Assembly: GCA_017477845.1 (NCBI GenBank)
Contig: JAFUTR010000053.1
Location: forward strand, 1-60,016
Length of the DNA stretch: 60,016 nt
Source of the DNA: Bacilli bacterium
Lineage (GTDB): Bacteria; Bacillota_I; Bacilli_A; RF39; UBA660
Reading direction: 5' to 3'
Shown: positions 37,165 to 49,500 of the stretch, one piece after another
How the letters are laid out: each line of letters opens with the position of its first letter
Numbering within the stretch: the first letter of the stretch is position 1
The notes under the pieces: model-generated
Seen by the model: only the letters and a program-made list of their open reading frames with translations
The model's database searches: none
Told to the model about the DNA's origin: nothing
Made by a program: the position numbers and the translations under genes

Positions 37165-38934
37165 TTCTCTTCTTGTTTCTCTATTACCATTCATATTTGG
37201 TTGTCCTGATCTTTCATCGTTAGGCATTGTTTGACTATTTTGTCTTTGTTCTTTCATTCCTCCCATACCCATACCAGAATTACCTACAATTGTATTAATA
37301 CTTGATATAGTAAATGTAGTATAGGTTTCACCATTTAATTTTAAAGTATATGTTTCGTTATTTTTTAATTTGTTATTTGATATGGCTATAGATGAGAAAC
37401 TTTTAGTAGATGTGTAACTAGTTACAACATTTGATGCACTATCAAGAACTTCTATAACTGTATTAGAATTATAAGTAGTAGAAAGATTAATAAGCACTCC
37501 ATACTGAGTTGATGTATTACTTATTCCTTGTGCCATTCCACTTGATCCTACTGCTATAAATTCACCAGAAGTTATCACAAATTCTTTATCATAGTCAAGG
37601 GCACCATTACCATTATTTGTTGGGCCATCTACTGTTGTTGTTCCTCCATTAATGTAAATACTTCCATTGGCATCTAATCCATCACCATTTGAATTAACAT
37701 ATAGTATCCCATCGTTTATTGTAATTTTATTATTTGAATTAGAATTGAAGTTATTTTCTCCTTGTCTATTTATACTTGAAGAGTCATTTCCTCCTGCGGC
37801 ATTTAACCCATCATCACTTGCTGTAACATTTATTTTCCCACCATTTATTGTAATACTTGATGCCTCAAGCCCTTCATAACTTTTTTCTATGTTTATTTCT
37901 CCATCATCTATTATTAGAGTTGAATCTGCATGAATTCCATCATCTCCACTAGATATTTTTATTATTCCGCTTGTTATTCCAACATAATTATTTGAGTGTA
38001 TTGCGTCATCGCTAGTGTTTAACTCAAATGTTCCATTTTTTATTACAATATTATCTCCTGCTTTAAGTCCTTTAGCACTTGTACTATCAGTTGCACTTTT
38101 ATTTTGTCCCCAAGAACCCCAAGTACTTGTTCCTTGCGAGTTACTACTTCCATTACCTGTAGTTATTTTAAAAGTACCATTATTAATTACAATTTTGTTT
38201 TCTGCTTGTATTCCATCAAGATCTGCAGTTAGATCGAATTTGCCATCATCTATTACTACATTTCCTCTATCTGTTTCTGTATCATTTGTTGATTTTATTC
38301 CATCACCACCTGAGGTTATATTAAAAATCCCTCCAGTAATGTAAACTGAATCTTTTCCTCTTATAGCGTCATCTTTTGATTCTATTATATAAGTTCCACC
38401 TGTTATAGTTAAATCATCTTTTGATACAATAGCATCTTCATAATTTGATGTTATTTTAATAATTCCATCTCCACTCAGTATCAAGTCATCATGGCTAAAA
38501 ATTGTTCCTGTTTCTTCTTCATAATTTGTATAGTTAGAAGAATCCAAAAGTGTATTAGTAGTTCCCTCATTCGTATATATTTCTACGTTATCTGCTTCTT
38601 GAACTAATATACATGGACCATTTTGTGAATTTATCGTAACGTTATCAAGTATTAATTTTACATTTCCGGATGTATTAATTATTACTTGTCCATTTATCTC
38701 ACCAGTAAGTGTATATATTCCTTTTTCTGTTATCGTGATACCATTTTCATAATCATTTGTGTCATACGACAAATAGGTGTCCCAATCAATTGTGTTTTTA
38801 TCAACATGTGTTTCATCACTTATTGATTCTGTTGTTTCTATTTCTTCTTTTGTAAATACTTTGTATAGTATTAGAAAAGTAAGAAGAAAAAGTATTAGTA
38901 TAATGCTTATAGATATTATTGTTTTTTTCTTCAA
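37153..38934 (-). CDS. Secreted Cthe_2159-type carbohydrate-binding beta-helix protein
   Basis: One N-terminal helix (about 5-27) and then about 450 residues of short beta-helix rungs with repeated NGGxxxxxSxDDGxxA patterns (for example ITGGTYIIESKDDAIRG, INDGILYVNSNGDGLDANG). This is the Cthe_2159 family, known to bind calcium and acidic polysaccharide. The C-terminus (560-593) is Gly/Met/Arg/Gln rich and probably disordered. It is the last gene of a cassette with a DUF4956 protein (12 bases apart) and a VTC protein. Confidence 0.85.
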   Translation of the reverse strand: MKKKTIISISIILILFLLTFLILYKVFTKEEIETTESISDETHVDKNTIDWDTYLSYDTNDYENGITITEKGIYTLTGEINGQVIINTSGNVKLILDNVTINSQNGPCILVQEADNVEIYTNEGTTNTLLDSSNYTNYEEETGTIFSHDDLILSGDGIIKITSNYEDAIVSKDDLTITGGTYIIESKDDAIRGKDSVYITGGIFNITSGGDGIKSTNDTETDRGNVVIDDGKFDLTADLDGIQAENKIVINNGTFKITTGNGSSNSQGTSTWGSWGQNKSATDSTSAKGLKAGDNIVIKNGTFELNTSDDAIHSNNYVGITSGIIKISSGDDGIHADSTLIIDDGEINIEKSYEGLEASSITINGGKINVTASDDGLNAAGGNDSSSINRQGENNFNSNSNNKITINDGILYVNSNGDGLDANGSIYINGGTTTVDGPTNNGNGALDYDKEFVITSGEFIAVGSSGMAQGISNTSTQYGVLINLSTTYNSNTVIEVLDSASNVVTSYTSTKSFSSIAISNNKLKNNETYTLKLNGETYTTFTISSINTIVGNSGMGMGGMKEQRQNSQTMPNDERSGQPNMNGNRETRREGRR

Positions 38935-38946
38935 TTTATCACTCCT

Positions 38947-39615
38947 TTATAATAATTCATTTTCAATCGGATGAGATAGCATAACTTTCAAATTTCCATT
39001 TCTTATTCTAATCTCATCTATAAATTCTTTTTCATTAATATTCTTCTTTAAGGAAACGTTATATGATAAGTCAAATAAACTTCCCATGTTTACTGTTTTA
39101 ACTTGTTCTAAACTTACTTTATCAAGATATTTTTTAAATATGTCATCAAACATATCAGTATAATCAAGGTTTTCTGGTATAGTTATCTTTAATATTTTTT
39201 CCTCGGTTTGTTCAAATATATTGCTCATATTAATTAAAAATATCAATAAAAGAGCAATAATTGTTATAAATACTGCAAAGAAAACATATCCCATACCTGT
39301 AGCAACACCAATTGTCATTGCCAAAAATACAGTTATTATTTCTTTAGATCTTCCTGCTATACTTCTAAATCTTATCAAGCTAAATGAACCAGATATTGCA
39401 ACAGCCATTCCTAAATTACCATTTACAAGCATTATTATTGTTTGTACTATTAGTGGCATTATTGTAATACTAGTTAAAAAATACTTGCTTCCTTTCTCTG
39501 TCTTTTTATAAACAATTGCTATTAAAAACCCTAAAACAATTGATACTAACGAACAAATAGAAACAGTGACTAAATCTATTCCATTCGTAGCTTCATTAAA
39601 AATACTATTAAACAT
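38947..39615 (-). CDS. DUF4956 membrane protein
   Basis: Four helices in the first 130 residues, with the family signature SGSFSLIRFRSIAGRSKEI (about 80-98) between helices and TIGVATGMGYVF after it. The C-terminal 90 residues are cytoplasmic and have an ACT- or ferredoxin-like pattern. The ATG at 39615 has GGAGG six bases upstream and overlaps the VTC gene by 8 bases. DUF4956 is regularly paired with VTC proteins, but its role is not known. Confidence 0.88.
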   Translation of the reverse strand: MFNSIFNEATNGIDLVTVSICSLVSIVLGFLIAIVYKKTEKGSKYFLTSITIMPLIVQTIIMLVNGNLGMAVAISGSFSLIRFRSIAGRSKEIITVFLAMTIGVATGMGYVFFAVFITIIALLLIFLINMSNIFEQTEEKILKITIPENLDYTDMFDDIFKKYLDKVSLEQVKTVNMGSLFDLSYNVSLKKNINEKEFIDEIRIRNGNLKVMLSHPIENELL

Positions 39616-40303
39616 AAACATCCTCCATTAATCTTTTATTATAAATTGAACCTAATTTAGAAAAAGATACTGGATATATTTTTAATTTTGATAATGCATT
39701 TACAAGCCATAAAGGTATTGTATTTTCTGTTTTAATTTCCATTATTGTTTCATCATTATTAAAGTATTTATCTCCAAATAATCCTTTTTCTAATTGTAAG
39801 TCATAATCTCTTCCTGTTAAGTTATCATCAAATGTTATCCTTATTTTTTCTGTTTTTCTATCTACATAGCTAAATCTATGATATCCCACAAATCTAAATG
39901 GTTCTAATTTATAATATTTAAATAAATAATCAATTTCTTTCATTATTTGATTATTATTATTATTATAATTTCCTTCAATATAATCATAATAATCTTTTAA
40001 TTTAATCATTATTCTTCTTTTTCCTACTATTCCTTCATATTTGTTTTTTATTTCTAAAAATACATTACTTTCTAAAGAAGGCACTCCATAACTTCTTAAT
40101 CTAACCTTATCTTTATATATAGGTTTCTCTAAAGAATTTATAATTAAATCTTTATCTTTATTATCAAAATATATATTACAGATAGTTGTATCATAATATA
40201 TGTCCTTTTTTAAATTCTTATTTATTAACTTAAATAATTCTTTTTTCTTTTCTTTAGTTAATAAATATTTTTGCTCTATTCTTTTAAAAACATTTTCATA
40301 CAT
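39608..40303 (-). CDS. VTC-domain protein (polyphosphate polymerase domain)
   Basis: A cytoplasmic CYTH/TTM-tunnel protein related to the yeast VTC4 catalytic domain. Basic residues that bind phosphate are in RIEQKYLL, KVRLRSYG, FLEIKNKYEGIVGKRR and FVGYHRFSY, acidic metal sites in RITFDDNL and IMEIKT. Length 231 is normal for the bacterial version. Start has GGAAGAG in front. Polyphosphate synthesis is the family function in yeast; for bacterial members paired with DUF4956 it is unproven. Confidence 0.88.
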   Translation of the reverse strand: MYENVFKRIEQKYLLTKEKKKELFKLINKNLKKDIYYDTTICNIYFDNKDKDLIINSLEKPIYKDKVRLRSYGVPSLESNVFLEIKNKYEGIVGKRRIMIKLKDYYDYIEGNYNNNNNQIMKEIDYLFKYYKLEPFRFVGYHRFSYVDRKTEKIRITFDDNLTGRDYDLQLEKGLFGDKYFNNDETIMEIKTENTIPLWLVNALSKLKIYPVSFSKLGSIYNKRLMEDVYV

Positions 40304-40384
40304 AATCTCTTCCTTTCGTTATTCATTCTAGTCTATCATATTGATGTTTTTTTGTGAAAATTATGAAAATATTGTGAAAAAAAA

Positions 40385-40404
40385 GATAAGTATTTTTACT
40401 TACC
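40385..40404 (-). terminator. Terminator after the 368-residue membrane protein gene
   Basis: GATAAGTA/TACTTACC stem with a 4-base loop and eight T on the minus strand. Confidence 0.8.
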
Positions 40405-40414
40405 TTTATTAATT

Positions 40415-41521
40415 CTAATTATATTGAAAAGATGTATATTCTAAATGATAATCACCATTTACTTCTTTTTTGAAAGTATAAACAATTGTTTCTAATCTTA
40501 CAGTTTCATTACCTCTATAATAAATTCTTTTATCAATTAGCTTAACACCTTTTTCAAATGTTTTAAATTCTAAGCTATGATTGATGTCTAAATCATTATT
40601 ATATGTTTTATTAGTATCATATAAGTAAATTATATAAATATACATTTTACCACTTTTTTCAATATATTCGTTTTCGTCTATTGAATCAAAATTATATAGT
40701 TTTGCTATATCTTTTATGTCATTTTCTTCTAGTGCTAAACATTTTGTATTCTCACTTCCACATTTTGTGTAATCTTCTCCTTTAACAATTGTTGTTAAAT
40801 TTTTAGCTTCAGCATATGAAAATATTATATTTGCTACATCTGAATTGGAAATAGTTGAAATATTTCCATTTGGAATTGTGTAATCTTTATTATTAAGAAG
40901 AGAAATCTCCACTAATTTAGATTTAAGTGTATCATCTGTTAAATCACTTACTCCATTAGCAAAACTATCAATTTTCCATTTGTTTTCTTCTTTTTTAAAA
41001 GTTACATTCATCTTATATTTATATTTTGAATCATTAGACTTATCATTTTTTAAATTATATTCTCTTGCTATTTCGATAGTATCATCACTTCTTGATACTT
41101 CCATCCAGTTTCCATATTCAACATCCGTGAAATTAAATACTGAAAGTGGAACTGTGTTGTTAATATCTAAGTTATATTCTGAACCATTTCTATAATAGTA
41201 ATTTAATTCTTTTATCCCATTTTCAGTATAATATGTGTATGCATTTGCTGTAGAAACATCTTGTTTATCTACAACACTTGCTAATTCAACATTCATTGTT
41301 AAATTAATAAGAGAACTTTCAAGTGAATGTGTACTTTCTTTTTCTTCTATATTATCATTTTTTTCTACTTTATCTTTCAGTTCTGTTTTGTCTTCTATTT
41401 TACTGTTATTTCTAGTATTTTGGCCTAAAAGGAATCCACCTACTCCGCAAAGAATAAATCCTATAATTATAAATAAAGCTGTTAATATCCTTAAGTTTTT
41501 TTTACTTTTATTATCTTTCAT
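40415..41521 (-). CDS. Membrane-anchored extracellular protein of unknown function
   Basis: A basic start, one helix with a Gly-rich end (about 10-33) and a charged linker (35-65). The 300-residue outside part seems to hold two related beta domains, both of the DL-rich 'NTF2-like' style seen in secreted Bacillota proteins (YKYKMNVTFKKEENKWKIDSF in the first). Two Cys in KCGSENTKCL could pair. No family name can be assigned. Own terminator and ribosome binding site. Confidence 0.55.
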   Translation of the reverse strand: MKDNKSKKNLRILTALFIIIGFILCGVGGFLLGQNTRNNSKIEDKTELKDKVEKNDNIEEKESTHSLESSLINLTMNVELASVVDKQDVSTANAYTYYTENGIKELNYYYRNGSEYNLDINNTVPLSVFNFTDVEYGNWMEVSRSDDTIEIAREYNLKNDKSNDSKYKYKMNVTFKKEENKWKIDSFANGVSDLTDDTLKSKLVEISLLNNKDYTIPNGNISTISNSDVANIIFSYAEAKNLTTIVKGEDYTKCGSENTKCLALEENDIKDIAKLYNFDSIDENEYIEKSGKMYIYIIYLYDTNKTYNNDLDINHSLEFKTFEKGVKLIDKRIYYRGNETVRLETIVYTFKKEVNGDYHLEYTSFQYN

Positions 41522-41568
41522 TTTAATACACCTCTATTATAATATATCACATGAAATTATTAAAAAAA

Positions 41569-41584
41569 AGAGGATTCCTCCTCT
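41569..41584 (-). terminator. Terminator after the slipin gene
   Basis: AGAGGA/TCCTCT stem with a 4-base loop and eight T on the minus strand; it overlaps the stop. Confidence 0.8.
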
Positions 41585-42380
41585 ATTCTTCTTTATCTTC
41601 TTTTTTAGTGCTTTTTATGGCTTTTGCAACATCAGTTAAATTTGCCCCTTCAAACGCTCTTAATACTTCAATTGGTATTGCAAATATTAATGTATTTGAT
41701 TGATCACTTGAAACATCGTTAATTGTTGATAGGGTTCTAAGGTGAAGTGCTCCTGGGACTTTATACATATTTTCTGCTGCTATTGCTAAGTTTTTAGATG
41801 CTTCTACTTCTCCTTCTGCTTTTGTTATAACTGCTGTTTTTTCACGTTCTGCTTCAGCAACTTTTGCTATAACTCTTTGCATTTCATCAGGTAAAGAAAT
41901 ATCTTTTAGTTCTACATTTTCTACTTTTATTCCCCAAGGATCTGTAAGTTCATCAATTATCTTACAAATCTCTTCTGATATTTTTTCTCTTTCACCAAGT
42001 AATTCATCAAGCGTTACACTTCCTACTGCATTTCTCATAGTAGTTTGTGCAAGTTGCCCTGTTGCATAATAATAGTTTTCTACTTCAAGAATTGCTTTTG
42101 ATGCATCAAATATTTTGTAGTATAAAACTGCATTTATTTTTACTGAAACATTATCTTTTGTAATTGCTTCTTGTGCGGGTACATCATCTGCTTTAGTTCT
42201 TATATCTACTTTCTTATAACTTTGGAAAATTGGCATTACAAAATTCCATCCAGGTTTTAATACTTTTTTAAATTTTCCTCTTGCAAAAAGTACTCCACGT
42301 TCATATTCATTTACTTGGACAATGCATCCAGGTAATAAGCATAATAGTATTACTATTATTGGTATAATTACATATTCCAT
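41583..42380 (-). CDS. Slipin (stomatin/prohibitin, SPFH family)
   Basis: A membrane hairpin or helix (about 3-22), then an SPFH domain with VNEYERGVLFARGKF, PGWNFVMPIFQ, VDIRTKADDVPAQEAITKDNV and a long helix rich in Ala/Glu (AEAEREKTAVITKAEGE). The C-terminal TLSTINDVSSDQSNTLIFAIP is typical of slipins. It organises membrane microdomains. The gene begins one base after pgi ends. No NfeD partner is visible. Confidence 0.93.
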   Translation of the reverse strand: MEYVIIPIIVILLCLLPGCIVQVNEYERGVLFARGKFKKVLKPGWNFVMPIFQSYKKVDIRTKADDVPAQEAITKDNVSVKINAVLYYKIFDASKAILEVENYYYATGQLAQTTMRNAVGSVTLDELLGEREKISEEICKIIDELTDPWGIKVENVELKDISLPDEMQRVIAKVAEAEREKTAVITKAEGEVEASKNLAIAAENMYKVPGALHLRTLSTINDVSSDQSNTLIFAIPIEVLRAFEGANLTDVAKAIKSTKKEDKEE

Positions 42381-42381
42381 A

Positions 42382-43587
42382 TTATTCTAACTCCTCATTA
42401 ATTAATTTTTTATATTCTTCTACTCCAGGTTGATCAAATGGATTAACATCAATTAAAAGCGCTCCAACGATTGATACAAGTATAAAGAAGTGAATTAACT
42501 CTCCAATTGTTTCTTCATTTTTTTCATCAATAGTTATTATATTAGTTGGAGTATTACCATTTGAGTGAGCAAGGCCAACTTTATCAAGTGCTATTTTATT
42601 AAGGCTATTTAACTCCATATCATATTGATCCAATGTTACCATCTTATCTTTATCTATTCCTATTACTGTTTCAAAAATGATATCATGTCCATCTTGTAGG
42701 AATTGTCCTAGGGAATGCAAGTCTCTTGTATTAACACATGAAATAGGAAGAATTCCTTTTTTATTTTTACCTTGGGTTTCTGCAAATAATTGTTTCAACC
42801 ATTCTGTGAAATAGTATAGTTTTGGATTATATACTGTGAATGCTTCAACTGTTTTTCCTTTTTTGTACATGATATCACGAATCACAGCATATTCAATTGC
42901 TCTATCGACTCTTTCATAAGAAATTCTTGCACCTTCAATTAATTTAATAATATTTATTCCTGATACTGCAATTGGTAATAGCCCAACTGGAGTAAGGCAT
43001 GAGAATCTTCCACCAATTAATTCTGGTATAGTGAATGAAACATAATCTTTTAAATTTGCAAGTTCTCTTAAATCTCCTTTTTCAGGATCAGTTGTAATAA
43101 TTATTCTATCTTTTAATTCTTCTTCTGTGTATTTTTCTTTCATTAAGTCCATAACTAGGGAGAAAGCAATTGACGTCTCTAAAGTCTTACCTGATTTTGA
43201 GATAACATTTAATATTATTTCTTTATCTTTTAAGTATTCAAGTGTTTCGAAGTATTCTTCACTGCAAAGATTTGTTCCTAGAAATAATATCTCTGGTCCA
43301 TTTCTATCATACATAGGTGATAAGGCTTCAATTACAGCCTTACTTCCCATATATGATCCTCCTATTCCAATTACTAAAAATACATTGCAATTTGATCTTA
43401 TATAGTCTGTCATATTAACAATTTTTTTTAATTCTTGGCTTGAAATAAATGATTCTAATTTATTCCAATATTTTAAATCTCCTTCAATGAATCTAGATTT
43501 AATTTCTCTTGCTTTTTCTAAGTACTCAACTTTATCTTCTTTTTTTACATAATTACCTATATATTTGTGAAAATCAAAATTAATCAT
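42382..43587 (-). CDS. pgi: Glucose-6-phosphate isomerase (short form)
   Basis: It interconverts glucose 6-phosphate and fructose 6-phosphate. IGIGGSYMGSKAVIEAL, VISKSGKTLETS, LIGGRFSCLTPVGLLP and QLFAETQGKNKKG (with the catalytic Glu) are intact; the terminal QPGVEEYK has the conserved Lys. At 401 residues it is about 50 shorter than the Bacillus enzyme, mainly at both ends. Its ATG overlaps the cyclic glucan synthase stop by 8 bases, so the two are coupled. Confidence 0.95.
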   Translation of the reverse strand: MINFDFHKYIGNYVKKEDKVEYLEKAREIKSRFIEGDLKYWNKLESFISSQELKKIVNMTDYIRSNCNVFLVIGIGGSYMGSKAVIEALSPMYDRNGPEILFLGTNLCSEEYFETLEYLKDKEIILNVISKSGKTLETSIAFSLVMDLMKEKYTEEELKDRIIITTDPEKGDLRELANLKDYVSFTIPELIGGRFSCLTPVGLLPIAVSGINIIKLIEGARISYERVDRAIEYAVIRDIMYKKGKTVEAFTVYNPKLYYFTEWLKQLFAETQGKNKKGILPISCVNTRDLHSLGQFLQDGHDIIFETVIGIDKDKMVTLDQYDMELNSLNKIALDKVGLAHSNGNTPTNIITIDEKNEETIGELIHFFILVSIVGALLIDVNPFDQPGVEEYKKLINEELE

Positions 43588-46500
43588 TTGTACCTCCGTT
43601 AACTATAACCGCATGAATTCTATGATCATTTTTAAGTGTTATATAATTCTTATTAATCTTATCACCATCAACCAAAATTCCTTCATTTTTACTACTTAAA
43701 TTAATCTTTATCTTGTATAGAGTATCAACATATCTATACTCTACTTCAAATGATTTCCAACTTTTTGGAATATTTGGATTAAACTTTAAAATGTTTCCTT
43801 CTTTCTTTAATCCCAAAATATCTGTAAGTCCAATATTATAAAGCCATCCAGCGCTTCCTGTGTACCATGTCCATCCACCGCGAGCTAAGTTATTAGGATT
43901 ACTATAAATATCTGCCGCTACAACATATGGTTCTACTTTATATTTTTCAACATCTTTCTTAGTTAAAGTTCTGTTAATTGGATTTATCATTTGGAAATAT
44001 TCATAGGCTCGTTCTTTTTCACCTATTTTAATAAGCGCCATAATGTACCATGAAGCAGCGTGTGTATACTGTCCACCATTTTCTCTTATTCCGATAGGAT
44101 AATCCATTATGTAGCCTGGATTATCTTCAGATTTTTCAAATCCTGGTGTTAATAATTTAATTATCTTTAAGTTTTTATCTACTAGATTATCTTCAACTGA
44201 TTTTATGACAGATTCTATTTTATTCTTCTCTATAACTTCAGAAATAATTGAGAAGCTTTGACTTATTAAGTCTATTTTGCATTCCATATTGGTACTTGAT
44301 CCTAGTGGATTACCATTATCAAAGAAGGCTCTTAGATAGTAATCTTTATCCCAAGCAACTGTATTTAGTGTTTTTTTCAAGTCTTTCAGTTTTTCTTCAT
44401 AATCTTTTATATCTAGATTTTTATATTTTTTAGCAATTGGTAAGAACATTTTGACTATTGTATATAGGAAGAATCCAAGCCAAACACTAGTTCCTTTTCC
44501 TTCTATTCCAACTTTGTTCATTCCATCGTTCCAATCTCCTCCACCCATAAGTGGTAAGTGATTTTCTCCAAGAGAGTTGAATGCTTTATCAATTGATAAT
44601 AAGCAGTGCTCATAAAGTGATTTTTTTGTATTCGTATAGGCATAATTAATTCCACGTTCTGCTTCATCACTTGCAAGAGGCTCTCCATCTACAAATTCTA
44701 CTTGTTCATCAAGGATTTTATAGTCACCAGTAATCGTTACATATCTATTAACTGCAAATACAAGCCATAAATAATCATCTTTGTATCTACTTCTAAGCCC
44801 CATCCTTATTGTTTCATGCCACCAATGAAGAACATCCCCTTCTTCAAATTGATGTTTAGCATTATTTAGAATTTGCCTTCTAGTAAGTTCAGGTTCTACC
44901 ATTGAAATATTAGTACAATCTTGTAATTGATCACGATAACCAAAAGCTCCTCCAACTTGATAGAATCCAGCTTTACTATTAATTCTTGATGCAATCGTTT
45001 GATATAAATACCAACCATTCATAATACTATTAAATGATTCATCTGGTGTTTTAACTTTAAAGACTGATAATCTATTTTTCCAGTACTCTTTTACATTTTT
45101 GAATTCTTTATTAATCTTATCAATTGAATTATATTTATCAATTAATGCCTTTACATTATCATTTCCTATTTCTGTTCCTAGCATAAATGAAAAGTTAATT
45201 TCTTCTTGTGGTTTTAAATCAATTTCAACTTCTATTGATTTAAATAATATTAAATTCACTTCAAAACTATTTAATGGAAGTGTTGAACTTAAAAAAGCTG
45301 TTATGTGTGAAAAATTTGTGTTATATACATTTCTTATAAGAATTGCATTCATTTCCTTATAATAATCTGATAATAAGTATCTACTTGATTTTTCTTCATT
45401 TGGACCAAAAGTTGGATTAATCCAGAAACCAATTTTATATTTTTTGGCTTCTTTAGACTTATTTTGGAATCTTATTTTATAGAATTTAATTGTGTCATTT
45501 CGTGATATAAAATGAGTTGTATCAAACGAATAATCATTTGTTTCATGAAAGAATGTTGAATAGCCAAAACCATGTGCACATTTATTTGGATCGACTCTTT
45601 CTCCATTAACTATTATTCCTTCAGATTTGTCATTTAACACTATATCATTTGTCCATGATGTAATTTTAAACATTTGACTATTATATGCATAAGTAAATCC
45701 ACATTCATTATTCGTTACTATTGTTCCAAATTTTTCATTTGAAATAACATTTGTCCATGGAGTTGGTGTATTTGGATTAGTGATAATATATTCACTTCCA
45801 TCTTTATTAAATCCTCCATATTCATTAAAGAAATTTAAGTTCTCTTCTTTTGATTTTAGAACTTTAGCATACTTTATTGGATCATACTTAACCATTTTAT
45901 TATCTCTTTGTAATTCAGTAATACTTTCAGTTAGTGATGAGCTTTTATTAGTATTAAATCTTAATCTTGCTACCATATTAAGAAGAATATCTTCTTGATA
46001 ATTTACATCATTTCCATCAAGAACATAAATATTACCTGGAGTTGAATAAAAATCATATAGAGCATTCATTCTATACATTTCTTTTTCTATCTCTCTTTTA
46101 ATAATAGGCTTATATTCTTCACTTTCACGATTTACTATTACTACATCAACAAAAACAGATCTCGTTTTATAGTATTCATATGCTCTTATTACTTCTTTAA
46201 CAAGGTTAACTGATTCACTTTCATATACTTCTACAAGCATTATTGGTCTATCACCAGTGATACCATATTTCCATAAATTAGTTTGATTCATACTATTTTT
46301 AGTTAATATATCTTTTCTTTCAGGATTTATAAAATGCCTATTAGTTTGATATAAATAATTAAGCATCATATTGTAATTTCTCATATCAGGTCCACTTACA
46401 CCTAATATTTTTGTGTTAATATTATTAGCAAGAGTTGCATACTCAAACGCTGTATTAATACTTGAATAATCATTATATGTATTAAGTATTTCATTAATTT

Positions 46501-49500
46501 GTTCTCTTGATTTACTATATCCTGCAATTAAGTATACTATTTTTTCTTTTCCACTTGGAATTACTATACTTGTTCTTAAACTTATAACTGGATCTATATT
46601 TGTTCCAACTGTATTAGTTAATTTGTTTTCCATCGCTATAGGATTATTTGTATTTCTGTTTCTTCCTATAAAATTACTTCTTTCAGTTTCAAATGTTGTA
46701 ATATGATTTTCATCTTCTACTAGAAGTCTATTTACATAATACTCAGATTTCTTTTTATAATTATTTCTTCTACACATAATAATACTTTCATGAACTCTAT
46801 CATATTCACTATTAACAAATAGATTTCTAAATGTTCGATGTGTAATATCTTCAATATTTTCTGAAATTATTGGCTCATTATATGTAGTTAATTCAATATA
46901 TTTATCTTCATCACTATTATTTTTGAGTGTAATACGACGTATTTCAGCATTATGCTCTTTGGTTACTATTATCTCTGTCTTTGTAGTTATTTTTTCATCT
47001 TGTCTTATAAATGTAATTCTATCACTTGCAAATACTACATTATATCTATTTGGTTCTTTATAAGTTGGAGAATATGTATTTGACCAGAATTTTGAAGTAG
47101 ATAAATCTTTAATATATACAAACATTCCATAATCTTGCTCAGTTATTTTACGATATCTATTAAGCTGTATTTCTTTATATCTTGAGAATCCATTTCCCCT
47201 ATCATTCATTAAAATCATGTAATTATTGTTAGATAAAACTGATACTTCTGGAACATCTGATATATAGTTAAATGCTCTAATATCATTTTCAACTATTTCT
47301 TTATCATAATGATATCTTTTATATCCATATATCTTAAGGTCAATAATAGGATTAAATTGAACTTTTTCTTTAAGTAATATTTCTACTGCTTGAACTCTTA
47401 CATCACTATGGAAATAATTTTTTATTGCATCATTTTTTAGAAAATTGCAAAGACTAGCTAGAATCATTCCTTGATGATGTGAAAAATATGATTGTACTAT
47501 TTCCTTGTCATCATAATCAAATGCTTCAAAGAAGCCCCATTCATTATATAAATTAAGCTTTTTTAGTTTTGATATATTTGATATAACTCCCTCTGGATCG
47601 TTAGATATTGCAAGAATAGATGCATAAGGTGATATTACAACTCTTTGCGTTTTGTCTTCTTGTACTTTTAAATATGGTGTTGAAAAGGCTTTATATTTGT
47701 AGTTTAATCCGTCATCCAACTCTCCATAAGCAGACTCTGAAATTCCCCATGGCATTTCATTATCTACTTCTTTCATATATTCTTTTTGGCAATATAATGA
47801 GAAGAAATAACTTTCATCTAGTAGTGTATTTTTATAACTCTTCATGAATATTTCTGGCATGAAGTACTCAAATGATGTACCTGACCATGATGTTAATCCT
47901 TTATATCTTCCATATTTTGTTAGAGATTTATCAAGACATAGCCAATGTTTTGATGGTACATCTCCTTTTGCAATTGCTACAAAACTTAGTATTCTACTTT
48001 CACTTGCAAATTTATTGTAGTTATATATTGATAATTTATCTTCACTACAATCATAGGCTATGCTAAATACATCTTTATCTGTATACAATTTAGCAAAATC
48101 CATGTCATTATAAAGTTTTTCAACACGTTTTTTTAAATTTTCTTCTTTTACTGATTTCAAGAATTCTTTTGCCACCATATAACATGCAGCAAGATTTCCA
48201 TTATCCACTGAAGATATATCATATGGCATCATTTTCTTCATCGTCTTTATATTATACCAGTTATATATAAATCCATTCCATTTTTCCAACTTTTCTATTG
48301 ATGTTATTATTTTATCAAGATAGAAACATGCTTTATCTTTATCGATAAAATTTAAAGTATAAGCTGAAATAACTGAGGTTATTGACATACCTATATCAGT
48401 AGGAGATGTTTTAGAATCTGTCATAATCTCTCTATTTAATTGATAATTATCTGGTATTAAATAATTATATTCTTCTTTTAGTAAACTTTCAAAAAAAGTC
48501 CAAGTTCTTCTTGCTATTTCAGTTATTTTTTTAGTAGTTTTTTGATCAATTTCTACCTTTTTATTTTTTTCTTTACTTACTTTCCATAATAAGAAAGGCG
48601 CTAATAAGAAACAAGCTGATACAAGTATTCCTACATAACTGTATTCAATATTGTATAAAGATGATATCACAACAATAAATACCATTATATAATTTGGTTT
48701 AAATGCACTTATATAGGTCATTAATTTGTTATTAATTGTTTTAGCAGCATCTTCAGCAGTAATCCAATTTAAAAGATTTTTATGGCTTATAAACATTCTA
48801 TATAATGATTTTACTGCAGCATTTATATGCATATATGATACATATGGCATTGTGATTAGGTCAATAAATACACGCGCTATAAGGGCATTTGTTCCAAACA
48901 TTAATGACTCATAATGCTTAAACGATGATGTTGTTTTCTTTTCAATCTTAAATATTTCTCTAAGATAAAATAGTATTGGTAAAAAAGTGACAATTATAGA
49001 AGTTATTAAACTTAAAAGTGGATTACCAATATAAAATGATAATATTAAAAGAATTAAAAGTGATGGCTTTACTAAAATTCTTCTCAAGTTGTCAAATATT
49101 TTAAATTTTTCAACTTCATTAAGTTGATTCTTTACTCTTACGCCATTTTTATTTCTTATTTTCTTTCTTAACCATCCAAGTATTTGAATATCTCCTCTTG
49201 TCCATCTATGTTGTCGAGACATATCAACTAAGAATGATGATGGGAAGTCGTCGATTAATTCAATATCAGATGCAAATCCACATCTTATATAATTTCCCTC
49301 TAATAGGTCATGGCTAAGTATCAAACTTTCAGGGAATCTTTCACCAATTACTGTTTCGAACACTTCAAGATCATATATTCCCTTTCCAACAAAGCTTCCT
49401 TCATCAAATACATCTTGATAAAAGTTAGGAATAATTGATGAATAGATATCAAATCCTCCAATTCCAGCAACTAATTGTGAATAAGTTGATTTATTTGTTG

